Positions 8,933 to 18,181 of a stretch of 64,000 nucleotides of DNA are shown here, one piece after another. The stretch is taken from contig NZ_CP016543.2 of NCBI RefSeq assembly GCF_001687665.2, positions 434,001 through 498,000 on the forward strand. The letters run 5' to 3'. Source of the DNA: Planococcus donghaensis. GTDB lineage: Bacteria > Bacillota > Bacilli > Bacillales_A > Planococcaceae. Position numbers and translations under genes: made by a program. The notes beneath the pieces are model-generated. The model was not told the origin of the DNA. It searched no databases and worked only from the letters and a program-made list of their open reading frames with translations. Position 1 is the stretch's first letter. Each line of letters opens with the position of its first letter.

Positions 8933-8975
8933 AACGCCTCCCTTTCTCGTAATAAAGAAAAAAGGAGGCGTTTTT
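8933..8975 (+). terminator. Terminator-like hairpin that hides the next ribosome site
   Basis: AACGCCTCC (8933-8941) pairs with GGAGGCGTT (8964-8972) and is followed by TTTTT. The right arm contains the GGAGG ribosome site of the CDS starting at 8977. It can act both as zupT terminator and as a fold that masks translation of the next gene. Confidence 0.8.
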
Positions 8976-8976
8976 A

Positions 8977-9924
8977 ATGGATCGTAAGCACATTAAACAA
9001 ACTTTCTCAGAAGTGTCAAAAACAACTGGTTGGGCAGTAGACAAGCGAATATCATTAGCTGTCACCAATATATACTTAGGGCGTGGGCGAAATTTTGATG
9101 CCGGATTGCATGAGGAAGCCGTCAATATTATTAAAAAAAATGAAGGATGGACTTCTCCGTTGCGATCTCACTTACTCCATGTTGCAGCTGCTTTTATGGT
9201 GTTAAAAGAAGAAAGTATAGAAAGCTCGTTAAAATTGGTGAATCAAAATCAACAAGCACTTAACGATGCAGGATTTTGGAAAACATCGTATACGTATTTA
9301 GCGGCGTTATTGATGAAAAGTCCTGAAGAAGCAGAACGTGCAAGAGCCTTATACGAAGAAATGAAGAAACATCATAAATTTCTAACATCGAATGAAGATA
9401 TTCCTTACGCAGCCTTATTGGGGAGCAGAGAAGGAACTGTTGAAGAACGAGCGGCGACTATGAATATGTATTACAAAGACTTACGGGAACAAGGGTTTTC
9501 GATGGGGAATGACCTGCAATGGTTGTCTCAAATTATGACGTTTGAATCTCCAGTTTATAATCCGGAAATGGTCGGAAAAGTAGTGGCGATTCAGCAATTC
9601 CTTAAAGATGAAAAAGTCAAAATTAAGTATGCGCAATATCCTATTCTTGGTTTTTTGGCAGTAACAGGAGTAGGTGGCAATGCGCTAAACGAAATTGTGT
9701 CGAACACCCGTGAACTCGAAAGTGAAAAAATGTTTCGTTGGTATAAAGATATGGCATTTTCAACGGCAGTCCAACAGACAATGGCTGATAATATAGAAGT
9801 TCAAAATATTGCCGATATGGCTTTTTCTACATCATTGGAAGCGTTGATGCAAGCTCAACAAGCAGCAATGATGGTCAGTATTAATGCCGCGATTATTTCA
9901 TCAACTAATAATTCCTCCACTTAA
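8977..9924 (+). CDS. DUF4003 family protein
   Basis: Soluble, largely helical protein of 315 residues with no signal peptide. The N-terminus and the LAALLMKSPEEAERARALYEE segment resemble DUF4003 proteins of Bacillales, whose role is unknown. The C-terminal 60 residues are rich in Ala, Gln and Ser. The only reasonable ribosome site, GGAGGCG, lies in the right arm of the upstream hairpin, so expression may depend on transcription or folding there. Standing alone between zupT and the NiaP-like gene. Confidence 0.75.
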   Translation: MDRKHIKQTFSEVSKTTGWAVDKRISLAVTNIYLGRGRNFDAGLHEEAVNIIKKNEGWTSPLRSHLLHVAAAFMVLKEESIESSLKLVNQNQQALNDAGFWKTSYTYLAALLMKSPEEAERARALYEEMKKHHKFLTSNEDIPYAALLGSREGTVEERAATMNMYYKDLREQGFSMGNDLQWLSQIMTFESPVYNPEMVGKVVAIQQFLKDEKVKIKYAQYPILGFLAVTGVGGNALNEIVSNTRELESEKMFRWYKDMAFSTAVQQTMADNIEVQNIADMAFSTSLEALMQAQQAAMMVSINAAIISSTNNSST

Positions 9925-9992
9925 TAAAAGATGTTTGAAAAAACAGACTTTCGATCGTGACTTGTCACTAATCTTTCATCAGCGTATAGTGG

Positions 9993-10023
9993 TGTAAAGA
10001 CACTGTTTACATCTGTAAAGACA
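9993..10023 (+). promoter_or_regulatory. Paired direct-repeat operator upstream of the NiaP-like gene
   Basis: TGTAAAGACA occurs at 9993-10002 and again at 10014-10023, exactly 21 bp apart (two helical turns), just upstream of the ribosome site. The spacing suggests a repressor bound on one DNA face. NiaR, the niacin repressor of Bacillales, is the natural candidate given the gene, but this is inference. Confidence 0.55.
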
Positions 10024-10035
10024 AGGAGAATGATG

Positions 10036-11253
10036 ATGTCAACTTCAGTTGAAAAAAAACCAGGTACGATATCAAGAAACAAATTATTAGGCATTGCTGG
10101 GCTCGGATGGCTCTTTGACGCAATGGATGTTGGTATTTTAGCTTTTATAATTGCGGCACTTCATGCAGATTGGGGATTAACTTCTAATCAAATGGGTTGG
10201 ATTGGAAGTGTAAACTCCATCGGGATGGCGGTTGGGGCGTTTGTTTTTGGGATTTATGCTGACCGTGTAGGTAGAAAGAAAATATTTATCATTACACTTT
10301 TGTTGTTTTCAATTGCTAGTGGTATTTCTGCATTTACTACAACACTTGCAGCATTTATGATTTTACGATTTTTTGTAGGAATGGGATTGGGTGGAGAACT
10401 TCCGGTAGCTTCTACTTTGGTAGCAGAAAGTGTACCGGCAAGAGAACGAGGTCGCGTGATTGTGTTGCTGGAAAGTTTCTGGGCGGCTGGCTGGTTAGTA
10501 GCTGCGATAATTTCGTATTTTATCATTCCGTCTTTCGGCTGGCGCGTAGCCCTATTGTTAACGGCGTTACCAGCGTTTTACGCCATATATTTGCGCATCA
10601 ATTTACCAGATTCTCCACAGTTTTCTGCCAAAAAAGATGTGTTACGCTCGGTTTCTATGAATATTAAAGACGTGTGGTCAAAGAAATACAGACGCCCTAC
10701 ATTGATGTTGTGGATTGTGTGGTTTATGGTAGTCTTTTCATACTACGGAATGTTCTTATGGTTGCCGAGTGTAATGGTATTAAAAGGCTTCACGCTTATT
10801 AAAAGTTTTCAATACGTATTGATCATGACACTTGCGCAGTTACCAGGGTATTTTACAGCAGCGTGGCTGATCGAACGTGTTGGGCGGAAATTTGTATTGG
10901 TTACGTATTTGATCGGAACGGCAGCCAGTGCTTTAGCTTTCGGAAATGCTGATTCTATTACAGGTTTGATTGTGGCGGGTGCCTTCTTATCCTTCTTTAA
11001 CCTAGGGGCTTGGGGTGCGTTGTACGCCTATTCGCCAGAGCAATATCCAACGGTTATTCGTGGAACGGGAACGGGGATGGCTGCAGCATTTGGTCGTATT
11101 GGTGGTATTCTTGGACCTCTACTAGTGGGTACGCTTTTAACTGCTGAAATCGGTATTAACGTGATTTTTGCGATTTTCTGTGGAGCTATTCTTATTGCAG
11201 CTATGGCTGTAGCATTTCTTGGAACCGAAACAAAACAAATGGAATTAGAATAA
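10036..11253 (+). CDS. niaP: MFS transporter, NiaP (nicotinate)-like
   Basis: Major facilitator of 405 residues with twelve predicted helices. The loop 2-3 motif GIYADRVGRKK and the sugar-porter-like RFFVGMGLGGELPVASTLVAE are clear. The N-terminus LGWLFDAMDVGILAFIIAAL closely resembles B. subtilis NiaP (YceI), a nicotinate importer. Three ATGs occur in tandem; the third (10036) has the best spacing from AAGGAG. Niacin as substrate is supported by resemblance and by the operator-like repeats upstream. Confidence 0.8.
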   Translation: MSTSVEKKPGTISRNKLLGIAGLGWLFDAMDVGILAFIIAALHADWGLTSNQMGWIGSVNSIGMAVGAFVFGIYADRVGRKKIFIITLLLFSIASGISAFTTTLAAFMILRFFVGMGLGGELPVASTLVAESVPARERGRVIVLLESFWAAGWLVAAIISYFIIPSFGWRVALLLTALPAFYAIYLRINLPDSPQFSAKKDVLRSVSMNIKDVWSKKYRRPTLMLWIVWFMVVFSYYGMFLWLPSVMVLKGFTLIKSFQYVLIMTLAQLPGYFTAAWLIERVGRKFVLVTYLIGTAASALAFGNADSITGLIVAGAFLSFFNLGAWGALYAYSPEQYPTVIRGTGTGMAAAFGRIGGILGPLLVGTLLTAEIGINVIFAIFCGAILIAAMAVAFLGTETKQMELE

Positions 11254-11259
11254 ATTAGA

Positions 11260-11304
11260 AAAGCAACGTCTTCAGGTACAAACTGGAAGGGCGTTGCTTT
11301 TTTT
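11260..11304 (+). terminator. Terminator after niaP-like gene
   Basis: AAAAGCAACG(C) stem with an inner CTTCAG/CTGGAAG pairing, followed by a seven-T run. Confidence 0.85.
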
Positions 11305-11388
11305 CTCCAAAATAAAAAAGGGTATTGTTCGTAGTTTAGCTAATACATTTATATAGGGCTAAAACATGGTAGGAATGGACGTGGATAT

Positions 11389-12237
11389 ATGGAATTGATC
11401 ATTTACTCGGATTCATCGGTTTTTGAGGAGCGTGTATCACCTTTATTAAATCGGAACGAAGATAGCAATAGTTTATTTTTAGGGATACTTGGGCAGATTC
11501 AAGCTAATAGATATGACGATTACTTTCTAGCGTTGGCCGAAACAGACGAGGAGGTTGTTGCGGCATGCTTAATGACGCCCCCGCATGCCTTGCAATTAGT
11601 GGTATTTCGTCAGTTTCCTGAAATTGAAAAAGAAATTGCGGTTCACTTACAAAATCTTGGCATTAAAGTCAGTGGGATTGTCGGTGAACAAGAAACATCC
11701 CGCCTTTTTGCAGAAGCCTGGACAAGTCATACTGGCGAACAAGTAAAAGTATTAATGGATCAAGGTTTGTACCGCATCGATGCGGTCAATAAAGGTCTGC
11801 AAAAAAGTGAAGGATCTTGGCGAGTTGCGAGCAATAAAGACGCAAAGCTGTTGATAGAGTGGTATAAACTGTTTGAAGAAGAAACGGGAATTGATCGTCG
11901 TTCTACGCAAGAACAAGCTACCCAACGGATTGAGGAATTTTTAGAGAGGAAAGAAGTTTACGTATGGGAAGTGGGTGGAATGGTTGTCTCATGTATGAAA
12001 AAAGGACGCCCTTCAAAAAACGGCATAACAGTTTCTTTTGTTTTCACACCCGTGGCTTATAGAAAGAAAGGATATGCTAGGACGTTAGTGGCGGAAGTTA
12101 CAGACGAATTGTTGCTAGAGTATGATTTTGTTATGCTTTATACAGACCTTTCAAACCCAACATCCAATAAAATTTATAGAGAAATCGGTTATGAACAAAT
12201 TGCAAATCCCGTTCACCTTATATTTGAAGAAGAATAA
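11389..12237 (+). CDS. GNAT family N-acetyltransferase
   Basis: Protein of 282 residues. The C-terminal half carries a GNAT fold: VSFVFTPVAYRKKGYARTLV is the acetyl-CoA binding motif A, followed by LYTDLSNPTSNKIYREIGY. The N-terminal 140 residues form a separate alpha/beta domain of the type found before FR47-like acetyltransferase domains. The acceptor substrate is unknown. Monocistronic; ATG at 11389 with a weak ribosome site (GACGTGG). Confidence 0.78.
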   Translation: MELIIYSDSSVFEERVSPLLNRNEDSNSLFLGILGQIQANRYDDYFLALAETDEEVVAACLMTPPHALQLVVFRQFPEIEKEIAVHLQNLGIKVSGIVGEQETSRLFAEAWTSHTGEQVKVLMDQGLYRIDAVNKGLQKSEGSWRVASNKDAKLLIEWYKLFEEETGIDRRSTQEQATQRIEEFLERKEVYVWEVGGMVVSCMKKGRPSKNGITVSFVFTPVAYRKKGYARTLVAEVTDELLLEYDFVMLYTDLSNPTSNKIYREIGYEQIANPVHLIFEEE

Positions 12238-12325
12238 ATTTCCCTTAAGTAATTTTCAGGAGTAAAAAGGTACTTTATAGGGTATAAAAAAGCTAGGCTG
12301 AAAGAAGCAGAAGGGAGTGAGGGTT

Positions 12326-13294
12326 ATGATTCGTTTTGAAAATATTACAAAGCGTTTTCCAGACGGCACGGAAGCGTTAAAAGACATTTCGCTTGTGTTA
12401 CCGACACATCAGTTGACGGCTATCATCGGTCCTAGTGGCTGTGGGAAAACTACTATGATGAAAATGATCAACAAACTAGAGAAGCCAACTGAAGGAAGTA
12501 TCTATATTGATGAAAAACCTATAAATGATATGGATGAAGTACAGTTGAGGCGTTCAATTGGCTATGTTATTCAACGCATTGGCTTGTTCCCACATATGAC
12601 CATTTCAGACAATGTGGCGTTAGTACCAAAGTTGCTTGAGTGGTCCAAAGAAAAAAAGGAAGAACGCGTACGTGAATTGCTTCAACTGGTTGGCTTGGAT
12701 CCTGAAGTTTATATGGACCGTTACCCCCTCGAATTAAGTGGAGGGCAGCAGCAACGTGTAGGTGTAGTCCGAGCGCTTGCTGGAGATCCTAACATTGTGT
12801 TAATGGATGAGCCCTTCTCAGCACTTGACCCCATCAGTAGGGAACAACTGCAAGATGAACTTCGAAACCTTCAACAAACCATCAATAAAACCATTGTTTT
12901 TGTAACGCATGATATGGATGAGGCATTAAAAATTGCCGATACGATTGTTGTCATGCGAGCTGGAAAAGTTGAGCAGGTGGGGACCCCGCAACAACTAATC
13001 GATAATCCGGCTAACGATTTTGTACGGAACTTTATTGGGATAGAACGCATCAATCAGAAACGAACATTTGGCGAGAGAAAATTAGTTGAGTTCCTAAGTT
13101 TGTTCACGGCCAATTGGTCAGGAGAGTTTGAAGAAATCTCTGCAGAATCTACTTTTGAACAAGCATTTGCCAAATTGGATGATAGCGAACATGATTATTT
13201 GGCTATTATTAGTAACGATCAAATTGTGGCATATGCTAACGACCGTGACTTATTGAAAGCAGCCCTTGCTAAAGAAACGGGGGTATTGACGTGA
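12326..13294 (+). CDS. Osmoprotectant ABC transporter ATPase (OpuCA/OpuBA-like)
   Basis: ATPase of 322 residues of the quaternary-amine transporter group. Walker A GPSGCGKTT, signature LSGGQQQR, Walker B IVLMDEPFSALD, and the RRSIGYVIQ Q-loop are present. OpuCA and OpuBA normally carry two C-terminal CBS repeats; here the tail is short and holds about one CBS-like unit. The ATG at 12326 is preferred over the GTG at 12317 because AGGGAG sits at proper distance. The stop overlaps the permease start. Confidence 0.85.
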   Translation: MIRFENITKRFPDGTEALKDISLVLPTHQLTAIIGPSGCGKTTMMKMINKLEKPTEGSIYIDEKPINDMDEVQLRRSIGYVIQRIGLFPHMTISDNVALVPKLLEWSKEKKEERVRELLQLVGLDPEVYMDRYPLELSGGQQQRVGVVRALAGDPNIVLMDEPFSALDPISREQLQDELRNLQQTINKTIVFVTHDMDEALKIADTIVVMRAGKVEQVGTPQQLIDNPANDFVRNFIGIERINQKRTFGERKLVEFLSLFTANWSGEFEEISAESTFEQAFAKLDDSEHDYLAIISNDQIVAYANDRDLLKAALAKETGVLT

Positions 13295-13929
13295 ATAATT
13301 TTTTTGACACACTTGTTAGTCGCCAAGATATGATTATTAGCGCGCTTGTAGAACATATGTATTTGTCTTTTGTAGCCGTAGCAGTAGGTATTGCAATTGC
13401 ACTTCCATTAGGTATATTAATAACGCGCTACCGCCGCTATGCTGAATCGATAATTGGGGTAACAGCTGTATTTCAGACGATTCCAAGTCTAGCTTTATTT
13501 GGCTTTTTAGTTCCTATATTAGGAATTGGTTCACCTACTGCTTTAATCGCACTTATCATCTATGCCTTATTACCGATTTTGCGAAATACTTATGCAGGAA
13601 TTGCAGGGGTTGACGGATCTACAATTGAAGCAGGACGTGGTATGGGCATGACGCGTACGCAAATTCTTCGCCAAATTGAATTGCCGTTAGCATTGCCATT
13701 TATCATGGCTGGAATACGCACAGCCACTGTATTAACTGTAGGAATTGCAACACTGGCAACCTTTGTTGGAGCAGGCGGTTTAGGAGACATCATCTATCGT
13801 GGGTTGCAATCATATAATAATTCGCTAGTATTGGCGGGGGCGCTTCCGGTTGCGCTGTTAGCAATCGGTTTTGACCAAATTTTAAAGTGGATTGAAAAAC
13901 GAGCAACGCCAAAAGGGTTAAAAATTTAG
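13291..13929 (+). CDS. Osmoprotectant ABC transporter permease (OpuCB-like)
   Basis: Integral membrane permease of 212 residues with about six helices and the binding-protein-dependent transport loop EAGRGMGMTRTQILRQIELP that docks on the ATPase. GTG start overlaps the preceding stop by 4 nt. Only one permease gene is present, whereas opuB and opuC cassettes encode two, so this one may work as a homodimer. Confidence 0.85.
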   Translation: MNNFFDTLVSRQDMIISALVEHMYLSFVAVAVGIAIALPLGILITRYRRYAESIIGVTAVFQTIPSLALFGFLVPILGIGSPTALIALIIYALLPILRNTYAGIAGVDGSTIEAGRGMGMTRTQILRQIELPLALPFIMAGIRTATVLTVGIATLATFVGAGGLGDIIYRGLQSYNNSLVLAGALPVALLAIGFDQILKWIEKRATPKGLKI

Positions 13930-13941
13930 GGGGAAATTAAA

Positions 13942-14844
13942 ATGAAAAAAACAACATTAGGAATTTTTTTAGCAACAACAACAGTTATTGCAGGGTGTGG
14001 TTCAGGTGGAGATGAATTAGATCCACTTGTGATTGGCGGTAAGCCATGGACTGAGCAATATATTTTACCTTATATTCTTGGAGAATATATTGAAGCTAAC
14101 TCAGACTACACTGTAGAATACAAAGACGGATTAGGGGAAGTATCAATTTTAACGCCTGCTTTAGAAAAGGGTGATATTGATATGTATGTGGAATATACCG
14201 GTACGGGAATGAAAGATGTGTTGAAAGAAGAATCTGTTCCTGGTCAAACTTCGGAAGAAGTATTAGAAATTGTTCGAGCAGGTTATGAAGAGGAATTAGG
14301 TGCAACATGGTTAGAACCGCTTGGATTTGAGAATGGATATACACTTGCTTACTCGAAAGATAGTGGCTACAATGCAGAAACTTATTCAGACTTAGCCGAA
14401 ATTTCGAAATCAGAAGCGATGAGTTTTGGGGCACCCCACCCATTTTACGAACGTAAAGGTGATGGCTTTGATGATTTAGTTGCAACTTATCCATTCGAGT
14501 TCGCGGAAACAGACAGTTTTGATCCTGCTATTATGTATGAAGCTGTTCAAAGTGGAGAAGTAGATGTCATTCCAGCTTTTACTACAGATAGCAGAATCGG
14601 ATTGTTTGATTTAGCAACTACAAAAGATGATCTTTCATTTTTCCCGAAATACGATGCAGCTCCCGTTGTTCGATTAGAGACGCTTGAGGAGTATCCAGAG
14701 CTTGAGGAAGTATTAAACGAGTTAGCTGGAAAAATTTCAGAAGAAGAAATGCTCAAGATGAACTCTCGTGTAGATGTAGATCAAGAAGTAGCTAGCGATG
14801 TAGCTCGTGAGTTCTTGATTGAAAAAGGATTAATCGATGAATGA
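13942..14844 (+). CDS. Osmoprotectant-binding lipoprotein (OpuAC/ProX family)
   Basis: Lipoprotein of 300 residues, lipobox IAGC with Cys19, followed by a ProX/OpuCC type binding fold: VIGGKPWTEQYILPYILGEY and the VEYTGTGMKDVL segment. Ligand is probably choline, betaine, carnitine or a relative; the sequence alone does not decide. It closes the three-gene cassette, 12 nt after the permease, and is followed by a terminator. Salt-dependent induction would fit but no operator was recognised. Confidence 0.85.
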   Translation: MKKTTLGIFLATTTVIAGCGSGGDELDPLVIGGKPWTEQYILPYILGEYIEANSDYTVEYKDGLGEVSILTPALEKGDIDMYVEYTGTGMKDVLKEESVPGQTSEEVLEIVRAGYEEELGATWLEPLGFENGYTLAYSKDSGYNAETYSDLAEISKSEAMSFGAPHPFYERKGDGFDDLVATYPFEFAETDSFDPAIMYEAVQSGEVDVIPAFTTDSRIGLFDLATTKDDLSFFPKYDAAPVVRLETLEEYPELEEVLNELAGKISEEEMLKMNSRVDVDQEVASDVAREFLIEKGLIDE

Positions 14845-14849
14845 TGACA

Positions 14850-14881
14850 AATTCCGTAGCTGAGGCTACGGAATTTTTTTG
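14850..14881 (+). terminator. Terminator after the osmoprotectant cassette
   Basis: AATTCCGTAGC / GCTACGGAATT stem with short loop and seven T. Confidence 0.9.
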
Positions 14882-14962
14882 TGAATAGGGTTCAAGTTTC
14901 ACGCCTAACTTACGCGTTTTTCTTATAGCATTTAAGAAAAGGTTCTTGTACAATAGAACAAA

Positions 14963-14980
14963 TGAGTGAATAGTCATTCA
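14963..14980 (+). promoter_or_regulatory. FadR (TetR-type) operator
   Basis: TGAGTGAATAGTCATTCA fits the Bacillus FadR consensus TGAATGAnTAnTCATTCA with one mismatch. It lies 48 bp ahead of the thiolase start, predicting repression of the beta-oxidation operon that is lifted by long-chain acyl-CoA. Confidence 0.8.
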
Positions 14981-15027
14981 ATTCAGTGAAATGTAAGCGA
15001 TTCCAATAAAATGATGAGGTGAATAGA

Positions 15028-16176
15028 TTGAGAGAAGTTGTAATCGTAGAAGGAGTACGTTCACCAGTAGGAAGAAGAAAAGGTGGTTTTGCTAACACAC
15101 GCCCCGATGAGTTGGCGGCCGCCGTATTAGATGAGTTAGTGAAGCGTGCTGGAGTTGATAAAGGTGACGTAGAAGATGTTATTTTAGGGTGCGTTTCGCA
15201 AGCGGGGGAACAAGGCGGCAATATTGCGCGAACGGCTGCATTAATTGCAGGTTTCCCAGATTATGTGCCCGGCGTCACGATTGATCGTCAATGTGGATCA
15301 AGTCAGCAAGCTGTCCATTTTGGTGCCCAAGCAATTTTGGCAGGAGATATGGATATTGTCATCGCAGGTGGCGTCGAAAGTATGACGCGTGTGCCGATGT
15401 TTTCAAATATGCAAGGAGCAAAACCAAGCAAGAAATTAACGGATCAATACGAAATTATTAATCAGGGATTATCAGCAGAACGTATTGCCGAAAAGTGGGG
15501 ATTCACTCGAGAACAACTTGACGCTTTCTCAGTGCAAAGTCATGAACGGGCCCAACGTGCGATTAAAGAAGGGCGTTATGAGCGTGAGATTGTGCCAATA
15601 CGAACTCAGGGACAAACCGGTGAAACGATAACAGTAACCGAAGACGAAGGTCCGCGTCCTGGAACAACACAAGAAGTTTTGGGAAGTTTGAAAACAGTGT
15701 TTGATGAAAATGGTGTCGTTACTGCAGGAAATGCGAGTCAAATGAGTGACGGTGCATCTGCTGTTTTATTGATGTCAGCCGATAAAGCAAACGAACTTGG
15801 TTTAAAGCCAAAAGCACGAATCATTGCGCGTTCGGTAGTCGGTTCAGATCCGACGTTAATGTTAACAGGACCTATTGCTGCGACAAGAAAAGTTCTCGCA
15901 AAAGCAGGTCTGGAAATTGGGGATATGGATCGTTACGAAGTAAATGAAGCCTTTGCGCCAGTTCCACTAGCGTGGTTGCACGATATTGGAGGAGATCCCG
16001 AAAAATTAAATGTTAATGGTGGGGCTGTCGCATTAGGACATCCGCTCGGTGCAACTGGCACCAAATTACTTGTGTCGCTATTACACGAATTAGAGCGGAC
16101 AAATGGACGCTATGGATTATTGGCCATTTGTGAAGGAATGGGTATGGCGAACGCTACGATTATTGAGAAATTATAA
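15028..16176 (+). CDS. Acetyl-CoA C-acyltransferase (thiolase)
   Basis: Thiolase of 382 residues that would cleave 3-ketoacyl-CoA with CoA in the last beta-oxidation step. The nucleophilic Cys89 sits in QCGSSQQAV, the His of NEAFAPV and GHPLGATG are present, and the second cysteine is in CEGMG, where most thiolases have CxGGG. TTG at 15028 is chosen because GAGGTG lies 6 nt before it; a GTG at 15019 overlaps that ribosome site. First gene of an operon with a FadR-type box. Confidence 0.88.
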   Translation: MREVVIVEGVRSPVGRRKGGFANTRPDELAAAVLDELVKRAGVDKGDVEDVILGCVSQAGEQGGNIARTAALIAGFPDYVPGVTIDRQCGSSQQAVHFGAQAILAGDMDIVIAGGVESMTRVPMFSNMQGAKPSKKLTDQYEIINQGLSAERIAEKWGFTREQLDAFSVQSHERAQRAIKEGRYEREIVPIRTQGQTGETITVTEDEGPRPGTTQEVLGSLKTVFDENGVVTAGNASQMSDGASAVLLMSADKANELGLKPKARIIARSVVGSDPTLMLTGPIAATRKVLAKAGLEIGDMDRYEVNEAFAPVPLAWLHDIGGDPEKLNVNGGAVALGHPLGATGTKLLVSLLHELERTNGRYGLLAICEGMGMANATIIEKL

Positions 16177-16202
16177 GTGCTAAAAAATAAGGGGGGAATA
16201 CA

Positions 16203-16973
16203 GTGGATTTATCAAAAGTTAAAGCGATAGTTACAGGCGGGGCATCTGGACTTGGGGAAGCGACCGTGCGGCGAATTGTGAAAAACGGAGGGAAAGCAGC
16301 TATTTTTGATTTGAATGCTGAGCGTGCGAAAAGCTTAATCGAAGAATTAGGGGAAGCGTCCGTCATCTACATCGAAACAGATGTAACGGATGGATTGCAA
16401 GTTGAACAAAATATTGATGACACAGTGGAACAACTTGGCGATATCAATTTGGTTGTGAATTGTGCAGGTATCGGAACTCCTGGAAAAGTTCTGTCTAAAG
16501 GGACCCCAATCGCGCTAGATCAATTTGAAAAAGTCATTAAAGTCAATTTGGTCGGCAGCTTTAATGTGATTCGAGTGGCAGCGGCAGCGATGCAAAAAAA
16601 TGAGCCGAACGAAGATGGCGAACGTGGTGTTATTGTTTCAACAGCGTCTGTGGCAGCATACGAGGGACAAATCGGCCAAGCCGCTTATAGCGCATCAAAA
16701 GGTGGCGTTGTAGCTATGACGTTACCGATTGCTAGAGAACTAGCGAGAGATGGGATTCGTGTCATGGCCATTGCCCCTGGATTGATGGAAACACCAATGG
16801 TCGAAGGTTTACCGGCTGCGGCAATTGCGTCATTGTCGGCAGCAGTGCCGTTTCCGCAACGACTTGGAAAACCGGATGAATTCGCTCGATTGGTCGAAAG
16901 TATTGTTGCAAATCCGATGTTAAATGGTGAAACAATTCGTCTAGACGGAGCAATCCGTATGCAACCAAAATGA
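16203..16973 (+). CDS. SDR family 3-hydroxyacyl-CoA dehydrogenase
   Basis: Short-chain dehydrogenase of 256 residues. TGGASGLG is the NAD-binding glycine motif, NCAG the structural motif, and the catalytic triad is Ser in STASVAAY with YSASKGG. The sequence IFDLN after beta-strand two points to NAD rather than NADP. It resembles HSD10-type 3-hydroxyacyl-CoA dehydrogenases, which fits the gap between acyl-CoA dehydrogenase and thiolase genes. GTG start behind AAGGGGGG. Confidence 0.82.
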   Translation: MDLSKVKAIVTGGASGLGEATVRRIVKNGGKAAIFDLNAERAKSLIEELGEASVIYIETDVTDGLQVEQNIDDTVEQLGDINLVVNCAGIGTPGKVLSKGTPIALDQFEKVIKVNLVGSFNVIRVAAAAMQKNEPNEDGERGVIVSTASVAAYEGQIGQAAYSASKGGVVAMTLPIARELARDGIRVMAIAPGLMETPMVEGLPAAAIASLSAAVPFPQRLGKPDEFARLVESIVANPMLNGETIRLDGAIRMQPK

Positions 16974-16986
16974 GGAGGGTGAAAAG

Positions 16987-18135
16987 ATGGCGAAATACCG
17001 TTTTGAAGAAGAAGAACATGTTATGTTCCGTAAATCGTTACGCAAATTTTTAGAAAAAGAGGCGATTCCGAACTACGATCAATGGGAAAAAGATCGCCTT
17101 ATTCCAAAATCCTTTTGGAAAAAGCTTGGAGACATGGGATTTCTCTGCCCGCAAGTAGAAGAGCAGTACGGGGGACTTGGGTTGGATTTTCGTTATGCGG
17201 TGGTGATTGGTGAAGAAATGGAACGTGTGGGTGCGAGTTTAACAGGGGTAGGCTTACATAATGACATCACCGTTCCTTATATTGAAGCGTACGGAAACGA
17301 TGAGCAAAAACGACGTTGGTTACCAGGTTGTATTTCGGGTGAACATATTACAGCTATCGCTATGACGGAACCTGGAGCAGGGTCTGATTTAGCCAATATC
17401 TCTACCACAGCTGTTCGAGATGGTGACAACTACATTGTAAATGGACAAAAGACCTTTATCACCAATGGCATTAATTCGACATTGGTGTTGGTGGTTGTGA
17501 AAACCGATCCGAAAGCGGAACCAAAGCACCGCGGAATTTCATTATTAATGGTTGAAGAAGGAACGCCAGGGTTTGAGAAAGGTCGGAAGCTCGATAAAGT
17601 CGGACTGCATGCTCAAGATACGTCTGAACTGTATTTTGAGGATTGCGTTGTACCGGCGGCGAATTTAATCGGAGAAGAAAACAAAGGATTTACGTATTTA
17701 ATGGAAAAATTACAACAAGAGCGTTTAGTGGTTGCCTTAGCAGCGCAGATTGCGTCAGAAGACATGCTTGATATGACCTTAGAATACGTAAAATCGAGAA
17801 AAGCCTTTGGAAAGCCGATTGGTTCGTTTCAGAACTCTCAATTCAAATTAGTAGAAATGGCTACAGAAATTGAATTGGGTCATTCGTTTTTAGAATCGTT
17901 AATTGAAGAGCATATGGCTGGAAAAGACATTGTGTCGAAAGTGTCGATGGCGAAATATTGGCTAACCGATACAGCTAAGAAAATTTCTGGGGAATGCATG
18001 CAGCTGCACGGAGGATATGGCTATATGGAAGAATACAAAATTGCACGCCGTTACCGCGACATTCCAGTGGCTGCGATTTACGCGGGGTCTAATGAAATAA
18101 TGAAAACCATTATTGCAAAACGGATGGGTCTTTAA
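16987..18135 (+). CDS. Acyl-CoA dehydrogenase, long-chain/isovaleryl type
   Basis: FAD enzyme of 382 residues that oxidises acyl-CoA to the enoyl-CoA. AMTEPGAGSDLA and FITNG line the flavin site. The usual C-terminal catalytic Glu is replaced (IYAGSNEIMK), as in long-chain and isovaleryl enzymes, and Glu258 in the helix before YVKSRKAFG is placed to serve as base. Third gene of the FadR-boxed operon, 13 nt after the SDR gene. No enoyl-CoA hydratase is in the cluster. Confidence 0.9.
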   Translation: MAKYRFEEEEHVMFRKSLRKFLEKEAIPNYDQWEKDRLIPKSFWKKLGDMGFLCPQVEEQYGGLGLDFRYAVVIGEEMERVGASLTGVGLHNDITVPYIEAYGNDEQKRRWLPGCISGEHITAIAMTEPGAGSDLANISTTAVRDGDNYIVNGQKTFITNGINSTLVLVVVKTDPKAEPKHRGISLLMVEEGTPGFEKGRKLDKVGLHAQDTSELYFEDCVVPAANLIGEENKGFTYLMEKLQQERLVVALAAQIASEDMLDMTLEYVKSRKAFGKPIGSFQNSQFKLVEMATEIELGHSFLESLIEEHMAGKDIVSKVSMAKYWLTDTAKKISGECMQLHGGYGYMEEYKIARRYRDIPVAAIYAGSNEIMKTIIAKRMGL

Positions 18136-18181
18136 ATGAAGCTACTTTAAGAAGGTATAATCCTTACCTATTATCTGTTAG

